DNA of 64,000 nucleotides from a virus: positions 1 to 64,000 of the IMG/VR virus record IMGVR_UViG_3300008120_000440; one strand, given 5' to 3'. A model generated the notes under the pieces. The model was not told the DNA's origin. It did not search any database and was given only the letters and a program-made list of their open reading frames with translations. The position numbers were made by a program, and so were the translations under genes. Of this stretch, positions 59,701 to 64,000 are shown piece by piece; the first letter of the stretch is position 1; the number at the start of each line of letters is the position of its first letter.

Positions 59701-61151
59701 TGCGCGGCTTTGCCGAATCCATACTGTCTTCTGGGGTTGAGAAAACTCGTCCATTCAAGGGCCGCGCCTCTGCAAGAAGCCATGGCGCAAAAATGCGTGA
59801 TGAAGTTATTTCCAGTTCAACTCCAATGGAAATTGCTGCAATGGAAAAAGTCATGCCAGAACGAAGTGACGCACGAATACTCTCGGTTCCTTCGCATGTT
59901 TCATACTCCGTAACGGAAAGTGCAAGAATACGAAAAGGCTTAGCGCTTGGAAAAACATTTGATAAGCGTATTGAAGAAGATATTGCCCCACTTCTTAGCG
60001 TCATGGATAGGCACACCCTTGATGACGACTACACGGTAATGCTTGACATGGATATCCCTGGTCGGGATGGACTTGTTGAAGGCTCTTCGGTTGAAGTGTC
60101 AAATATGTTCAGAGGAATTATTGCTGACCAAAAAACAGTCTTGACCCCAAATCGCGATTCATCAGGAACACGCTTAGTCCTAACTCTCCCACGAGGAACA
60201 AGCGCAATCCCAGATGAAGACTTCATGCCTGGCAGAAACGGCAAGAAATCATATTCCGCATTGCTTATGCCTCCAGGAAAAATTAAAATAGTCAGTCGTC
60301 AAGATGACGGCACAATAGTTGCACGCCTTGTTGAGCAGGCAAGTCCAAACGAAGTTCTTTCAAGCATGCGCGAGCCGTTGCAAGAAATTGTTTCAAACCC
60401 GAATACACCAGCATCTCGCAGGATGGAAGCCCAAAAAGCAATCAACGCCATAGATGCAGCACGCTCAATCAACTTGCCAGTAGGAAAACGCGGAGATGAC
60501 CGAGTTGCACGAATGTCTCCAGTTGGTCTTGCTTCTGCAAGAGACAGAATTGGAGCGAAGTCCCACAAGTACTATGATGAGGCATTAGAGAAGGTTGAAG
60601 AAGATGCATCTAACTGGGAGGGGATGAAACCTTCAACAAAAAATGCGCTCAAGTATGGTTCAACTATCGCCATGACCGCCGCAGCAGCATGGCGAGGAAG
60701 AAAAAATAAAAAAATCTCTAGTTGGATGAGTGATTTTGAAGAACATGAAATTGATTTTGCGGAAGAACTACTTCACATCTGGGATGCTGGGGGACCGACT
60801 CCGACCGCATACACAATAGCGACTGCAAAAAAAATGATTTATCGGGCACAGGATGAATTTGAAAAATCTGGAATTAGTGGCTCTGATTTCCGCGCAAAAA
60901 TTGATGACATGTTCAATGGAATCAAAAAAGACATTATTGAAAAATTGGCTAATGGAAATCGTCGCTTGGGCGAAATGTCAACAAACTTACGAAGGTCGCA
61001 TTCTTGCGAAAGTTCGTCGCACCACACCAGATTCGTTGAACGCCCAGCGGCAAAATGGCTCTTCCCAAAAACACCCAGGTATCAAGCGACTTGCAAATGT
61101 GACCCCATTGAGGGCTCAAAAAGAAGGTGTCGCAGATGCTGGCGAACTTGA
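56694..61151 (+). CDS. Giant polyvalent protein with HExxH metallopeptidase motif
   Basis: 1485 aa from the ATG at 56694 with GGAG upstream. An N-terminal basic part includes the KLRCPPGVPAANQFTD...GSNCF block common in actinophage head proteins. Then come helical domains and MFVFQHEMTHAQQYAMVMYM with HEMTH at 694-698. A candidate third ligand lies in ALMFAESAAELSAARAMGI (E865/E869), pointing to a zincin. The last ~55 residues (after ~EMSTNLRR) look out of frame. The coding trend continues in the 60853 frame. Large phage polyvalent proteins are thought to be packaged in the head and injected; here this is inferred from context. Confidence 0.72.
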   Translation: MTGKSLRLTRTLVSRKFAPPKSADERAIEFLASKKEVVTKSFDAELSVKALGKNVGKKPPSADNKEKRKKGKGPNKRFGLAVFDPNAKKKTGQVFIPWIAQWGRTGSDEFPNFGWIDPIAELKPSQTSARMAQASEKKKNGVSVTYSDVVRNPRTGEFDTKSLGRTIGQLVPGGEIATRAASALGLWQDAAGKLRCPPGVPAANQFTDSSGSNCFDITEGMASRLLRSTINQNLSLIDDMSLLNEAMTYSPKERFVIDGRTARFPEKRYDSLVDIVSGLASSRARIEMTDGKRTVWLPFDDTDLIDEAGAEGFKRTGRIEPGSGSAASATPIIKVDAVPEVPESADDLIGPDSLPIARIDPDAFAAEVRARVLDAHPDITPEELDRIVMLAEQKARMTDALNGRIDVALQLMKDLGIDIDPSSPQSVSAGYMKAMEELRKAGWDINFEDTLWTGVDRTLPFEEQVAQHHANVLNMIVQNMVKDPDGTLEARDASVVKRMWTGLTKKKKEEAIRNATMAYLNGDAPETLKTDLERALHRNMAHRMNNYFAAEHGFMLGMLAEHKMNPAKAELLKRVGVMDPFDPRVGTGLEAMVVPDKDGNISMLWNPLGMVLDGKPPAPRNPKAWRLYGTSGSGLEVSKIDEVKKAVDSATKMAMLNDMLGGDVFDSIKTHGYMGDVAKNHGGAIGHAMFVFQHEMTHAQQYAMVMYMISHDKKGRRISTLSNVEIAKLADDIITGNFPGLTMEMLFADEKAMSAVHAKVGIVMDSMVKDGMSGIYPRMHLETMHILNKIMDLKDEDRATFINDLEDRFATLRERSGFDKDLTPEESMELKVLNHAISTIRGIDSFDDEQLQNSVRNQRALMFAESAAELSAARAMGIIDPKDESVTAALAHLDAPMDKVAKEVVAVKESKKRKWLERAVGAVEFFSDLKNSEWSLEQASSGDMPLTINLVRRKRWREGSEMVVSESVAELFTVSLEESSGIPLGFSKLTPEGEYEPLRAGDLRGFAESILSSGVEKTRPFKGRASARSHGAKMRDEVISSSTPMEIAAMEKVMPERSDARILSVPSHVSYSVTESARIRKGLALGKTFDKRIEEDIAPLLSVMDRHTLDDDYTVMLDMDIPGRDGLVEGSSVEVSNMFRGIIADQKTVLTPNRDSSGTRLVLTLPRGTSAIPDEDFMPGRNGKKSYSALLMPPGKIKIVSRQDDGTIVARLVEQASPNEVLSSMREPLQEIVSNPNTPASRRMEAQKAINAIDAARSINLPVGKRGDDRVARMSPVGLASARDRIGAKSHKYYDEALEKVEEDASNWEGMKPSTKNALKYGSTIAMTAAAAWRGRKNKKISSWMSDFEEHEIDFAEELLHIWDAGGPTPTAYTIATAKKMIYRAQDEFEKSGISGSDFRAKIDDMFNGIKKDIIEKLANGNRRLGEMSTNLRRSHSCESSSHHTRFVERPAAKWLFPKTPRYQATCKCDPIEGSKRRCRRCWRT

Positions 61152-62298
61152 CGAAAATCAAGTTACATCTTTACTAAAAAACGAAATTCTTGAAGACATA
61201 TTTGACATGGCCGATGAAGTTCCTATTGAGCGGCTTGCTAGGTGGATGAAATTGAGGAAAGAAGCACTACAAAAACCAGGTGAAACAATTGGCTATTCGG
61301 ATAAAGAGGTATTGGCGCGGGCAGCCAAGAGCCTGGTATCAGCGCATATCGGCGATGCTTTATCCGAACAGTTCACCATTGAAGAACTTATAAAGGCAGG
61401 ACAATCTGAAAGAGTCTATGACTTGCCATCTTATGGTGAAAATATTTTTCAGCACATTTCGGATATTGTTGATTCATACAACAATGGAGATGGAAGTCTA
61501 GTGACTTTCTGGTATGTCCCAGAAACTGGAACAATTGAAAAAGAGCGCCCCCGAGGGATTGATGGCGAATACGAGCGATACACCGATGACTGGATGCCAT
61601 ACAACTACCCGAGCGATGACGCGACTAAAGCGCTATACGACGATGCGGCATCTGTGTTGGTAAAACAATGGCAGATAACATCAAATGATAAGAATATAAT
61701 GAGCATAAGAGTCCAAGATGTTGCGCGTGAAATTTTTGAATTAAATGATTCACTTGGCTGGCGTGCAAAAGTTGGTGAAAGGGAGGGGGTTCTAGGTCCA
61801 GAAGAGCATGCCCCTCTTCCAATTTCTCCAGAACAAAAGAAACTCCTTACTGTTTTCCTGAAAGCGCAATACAGTCAAACGCAGGAGTATTTGAAGAAAA
61901 AAGGTATTAAAAAAATGGCGGTTTATCGTGGATATCACAGCGATGAAATCAGAGACGAACTTGGTGATTCAGATAGAGAAATTGTTGACACTCTTGAACT
62001 TAGGCCATTGTCTTCATTTTCTGTTGACCCAAACATTGCCAGTGGATTCGGTCTAGTTGTTATGGAGTCAACAATCAACGCAGAAGACATAATTGCTCTA
62101 CCATTAACTGGAAGTGGTTGTCTCGGAGAATCAGAAGCAATCGTTCTTGGGCGAAGTGGTTTGAGCGGAACGATTCGTGGAAGAGAAGCATTCGTTAGGC
62201 GAGTTACTAAAATGCAGGCAGCAAGGTCAAACGCTGCACTATGGTCCGAATTGGACGAGTTTGCTGAAACGCTGAAAGATACTGGGAGCGACTTCTAA
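60853..62298 (+). CDS. ADP-ribosyltransferase-like domain protein (continuation of the giant protein)
   Basis: 481 aa as read. The first ~45 residues look out of frame; credible coding starts near QTYEGRILAKVRR (~60980). The C-terminal ~130 residues carry the R-S-E set of ADP-ribosyltransferases: R359 in MAVYRGYHSDE, SSF-S at 387-390 in LSSFSVDPNIASGFG, and E426-S-E428 in GCLGESEAIVLG. It would transfer ADP-ribose from NAD+ to a host protein. Frame is +1 relative to the 56694 gene, so the pair is probably one ~1900-aa protein broken by an indel or joined by a +1 shift. The stop overlaps the next ATG (TAATG). Confidence 0.72.
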   Translation: MNLKNLELVALISAQKLMTCSMESKKTLLKNWLMEIVAWAKCQQTYEGRILAKVRRTTPDSLNAQRQNGSSQKHPGIKRLANVTPLRAQKEGVADAGELDENQVTSLLKNEILEDIFDMADEVPIERLARWMKLRKEALQKPGETIGYSDKEVLARAAKSLVSAHIGDALSEQFTIEELIKAGQSERVYDLPSYGENIFQHISDIVDSYNNGDGSLVTFWYVPETGTIEKERPRGIDGEYERYTDDWMPYNYPSDDATKALYDDAASVLVKQWQITSNDKNIMSIRVQDVAREIFELNDSLGWRAKVGEREGVLGPEEHAPLPISPEQKKLLTVFLKAQYSQTQEYLKKKGIKKMAVYRGYHSDEIRDELGDSDREIVDTLELRPLSSFSVDPNIASGFGLVVMESTINAEDIIALPLTGSGCLGESEAIVLGRSGLSGTIRGREAFVRRVTKMQAARSNAALWSELDEFAETLKDTGSDF

Positions 62299-62594
62299 TG
62301 CCAATCAGGGTTGACGACGGACAGCAGAATTCCGACTGGATTAAAACAAATGCTTTTGACTTTCCAGGAGTTAAAACGCTGAAGCAGTTTTACAAGCATT
62401 TCAACATTTCAGAAAAAGAACCAGAAAAATCTAAAGCAATGCGACACCTAGCAACAATGAGTTGGGTAAATGTTGCTCCAGATGAGATTCGTCAAGAGTT
62501 GATGAAATACGCACCAGGCACGCCAGAGCCGTGGGAAAGCGTGTCAAACTATAGGTTAAGCCGTCGCCTAAAAGAGCAGGATAATAAGAAGTGA
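62298..62594 (+). CDS. Small hypothetical protein
   Basis: 98 aa, starting at an ATG overlapping the upstream stop by one base. N-terminal MPIRVDDGQQNSDWIKT, then FPGVKTLKQFYKHFNISEKE, a basic helical segment and LSRRLKEQDNKK. No family is recognised. It might be an immunity or accessory factor for the ADP-ribosyltransferase-like protein, which would be expected next to such an enzyme; this is a guess. It overlaps the GTG of the next gene by four bases. Confidence 0.6.
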   Translation: MPIRVDDGQQNSDWIKTNAFDFPGVKTLKQFYKHFNISEKEPEKSKAMRHLATMSWVNVAPDEIRQELMKYAPGTPEPWESVSNYRLSRRLKEQDNKK

Positions 62595-64000
62595 AATCCG
62601 TACTTGTTGGAAAAATTGACAACAAAAAGTTGTACTACATCATTGATGCAGAGGGAACGCGGAATGACGGCGTCCTCGTTGATGACCTCGGCGGAAAACA
62701 ATTAATAGATTTCTGGCAGTTTGTTCGCTCTGAGCCGCGAGTTAAAAAAATGAAGAATAGCGATTTCCACAAATTTCTGTGGCAAGACTCGCTGAACCAA
62801 AGAGAAAAAGCACTTTGGAACAATGTTTTTATTGCAAAAGCCTTCCTGCCAGACGATGAACTTCTAAAAACGGTTCCGATAAAAGACGACATCCTCGGTC
62901 GTAAATCAATCCTTCACGGCCTTATGAATCGGGCGCTTGATTTTGACATCGCAAGGCGCTCCAACACGCTTGAAGAAAAGGCGGTGAGGGGTCGGCTTGG
63001 TTCGGCAATTGGTCGTGCCTTTTCTCCAAAAAGAAGCACAGGCAAGAGATTTGTTCGTCGCTCAATGGAGGAGATTGAGGGCGTACTAGACCCAAAGAAG
63101 CGCCGCGACTCAGATGGTGACGGAATGATTTTTGACGGCACATCAAGGGAAATGCCAGACCCATCAAGAGTATCTAGCACCGCACTTATGAATACCTTGT
63201 CAAGCGTCACCGCTGATTCTCAACTACCAGATGTTGATGGACCATTAATCAATGTTGACGCAAGAAGAAAAAGGGTTTCATCTCAAATGCGTGCAATTTC
63301 TTCCGCTATTGGGATACCAGCAACCATTAGGGAACTTACAGAGTTCACGCGCCGAAACTTCGCGTCAAAATTTGGCTTTAAAAAGATAAAAGATAAATTG
63401 AATGAGCATGAATTAGAAGCATTTGAACATTGGAATAATGGGGTAGTTCCAAAAACTGTTGCCGACGCACACGAGATTCTTGCAAAAATCCACCCGACAT
63501 ACCTAATGGACAGGCCAGCAAGGCACGATGAGTTGCAGAAACATGTTTCATTTGATTTCCTTCTGGATAAAGATGCAACAGAAGAATTGGAATCTTGGGA
63601 AATTTCGCTTCTTGCTTCACATTTGCTATTTATGAAAGAGTCAGAAAACCTACCGAATTCACCCATTGGGCATAACTTCTATTACATGGACCTTGACAGG
63701 GCTGAAAAAGTATCTGCAAAAGTTGCAAGGGACTTGATGAAATATCTAAAGGGTGAATCATCAATGAGGCCACTTCCAATGGGGTTCCAAGACCTTAAGA
63801 TGCAACTTGGTCGCGGTGGACCAACATTCCGAGTATCAAATCCAGCAGAACTATTAACTCTTAAGAATTACATTGACGGAGAACTACAAAGTTTATCAAC
63901 AAATAGCGATAAAAGAGAATTGCTTGAGCGAATAACCAGATGGGCACTTGTTCAAACGCAAGGTCATATTGGTTATTCAAGTGGTGTTAGCGGTTACTGG
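62591..64000 (+). CDS. Large polyvalent-type protein with shared DxDGDG module (3' end outside window)
   Basis: 470 residues visible, running off the right edge with no stop. GTG start overlaps the upstream stop (GTGA). An N-terminal ~130-residue domain (MKSVLVGKIDNKKLYYIIDA) is followed by SIGRAFSP-type basic residues. The module EEIEGVLDPKKRRDSDGDGM, IFDGTSREMPDPS at ~160-190 is nearly identical to that in the 52035 protein. Further helical domains follow. The shared module may bind calcium, target the protein to the capsid, or be cut by the protease. Function of the rest is unknown. Confidence 0.72.
   Translation, partial: MKSVLVGKIDNKKLYYIIDAEGTRNDGVLVDDLGGKQLIDFWQFVRSEPRVKKMKNSDFHKFLWQDSLNQREKALWNNVFIAKAFLPDDELLKTVPIKDDILGRKSILHGLMNRALDFDIARRSNTLEEKAVRGRLGSAIGRAFSPKRSTGKRFVRRSMEEIEGVLDPKKRRDSDGDGMIFDGTSREMPDPSRVSSTALMNTLSSVTADSQLPDVDGPLINVDARRKRVSSQMRAISSAIGIPATIRELTEFTRRNFASKFGFKKIKDKLNEHELEAFEHWNNGVVPKTVADAHEILAKIHPTYLMDRPARHDELQKHVSFDFLLDKDATEELESWEISLLASHLLFMKESENLPNSPIGHNFYYMDLDRAEKVSAKVARDLMKYLKGESSMRPLPMGFQDLKMQLGRGGPTFRVSNPAELLTLKNYIDGELQSLSTNSDKRELLERITRWALVQTQGHIGYSSGVSGYW

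Noticed and set aside
52035-64000. Major capsid protein expected in the head region
   Set aside because: None of the visible head genes shows an HK97-type capsid pattern; it most likely lies beyond the right end.
1-64000. tRNA genes and integrase/repressor module
   Set aside because: No cloverleaf-like tRNA, integrase or CI-type repressor recognised by eye; a tool-based scan would be needed to exclude tRNAs fully.

Overview
The window is part of the genome of a tailed phage with a contractile tail (myovirus morphotype). It carries a tail sheath, tail tube, tape measure, gp25/gpJ/gpI-type baseplate genes, a large terminase, a portal and an HK97-type prohead protease. No host housekeeping genes, rRNA or tRNA genes, integrase or repressor were recognised. 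Several small families here (the 112-aa coiled-coil protein, the Rad52-like annealing protein next to a Cas4-like nuclease, the r1t-type holin, the CPPG...FTD and DUF6582-like head segments) are ones I associate with phages of Actinobacteria. A freshwater or marine actinobacterial host is therefore my guess, but it is an inference. The window ends inside a gene at the right, and no recognisable major capsid gene is present; it is expected beyond base 64000.

Layout. (1) 1-6377, plus strand: a fibre protein, an FN3 protein with a poly-Thr linker, two small proteins, a radical SAM/SPASM enzyme, a GlcNAc-type glycosyltransferase, a prolyl-hydroxylase-like oxygenase, a TauD-like dioxygenase and a third oxygenase broken by an 83-bp tandem duplication. 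(2) 6374-15833, minus strand: nine more 2-oxoglutarate/Fe(II) oxygenase-like genes, a glutathione peroxidase, a methyltransferase-like gene, a DUF6065-like gene and small unknowns. Together this makes a 12-kb island with twelve oxygenase-like genes, flanked on both sides by FN3 and fibre genes facing each other. (3) 15876-25578, minus: FN3 protein, modular fibre proteins and a holin. (4) 25612-41738, minus: baseplate, tape measure with a peptidase domain, tail chaperone pair (frameshift), tube, sheath, terminator, neck and connector. (5) 41780-49681, minus: an Arg-rich small protein, a ParB / PAPS-reductase-like / ParB cassette, RuvC-like resolvase, HNH nuclease, PD-(D/E)XK nuclease, Rad52-like annealing protein and TerL. 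(6) 49734-64000, plus: a small membrane protein, portal, protease with a very long extension, an acidic Zn-ribbon/PepSY protein, and giant polyvalent proteins with a zincin motif and an ADP-ribosyltransferase-like domain.

How it works together. TerL and the recombination genes are transcribed leftward and lead into the neck, tail, baseplate and fibre genes, ending in the oxygenase island. Portal, protease and likely head-internal proteins are transcribed rightward from the divergent point near 49.7 kb. The polyvalent proteins sit where capsid-packaged, co-injected proteins are often encoded and may act on the host at entry. The oxygenases, glycosyltransferase and radical SAM protein may modify virion surface proteins such as the Pro-rich FN3 protein or fibres, or host glycans or metabolites; this is inference.

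The most unusual signal is a 17-nt exact copy of the universally conserved 23S rRNA helix 69-71 core (45555-45571). It lies directly after the HNH gene and directly before a strong intrinsic terminator, so the predicted HNH transcript would end in an antisense copy of that ribosomal segment.
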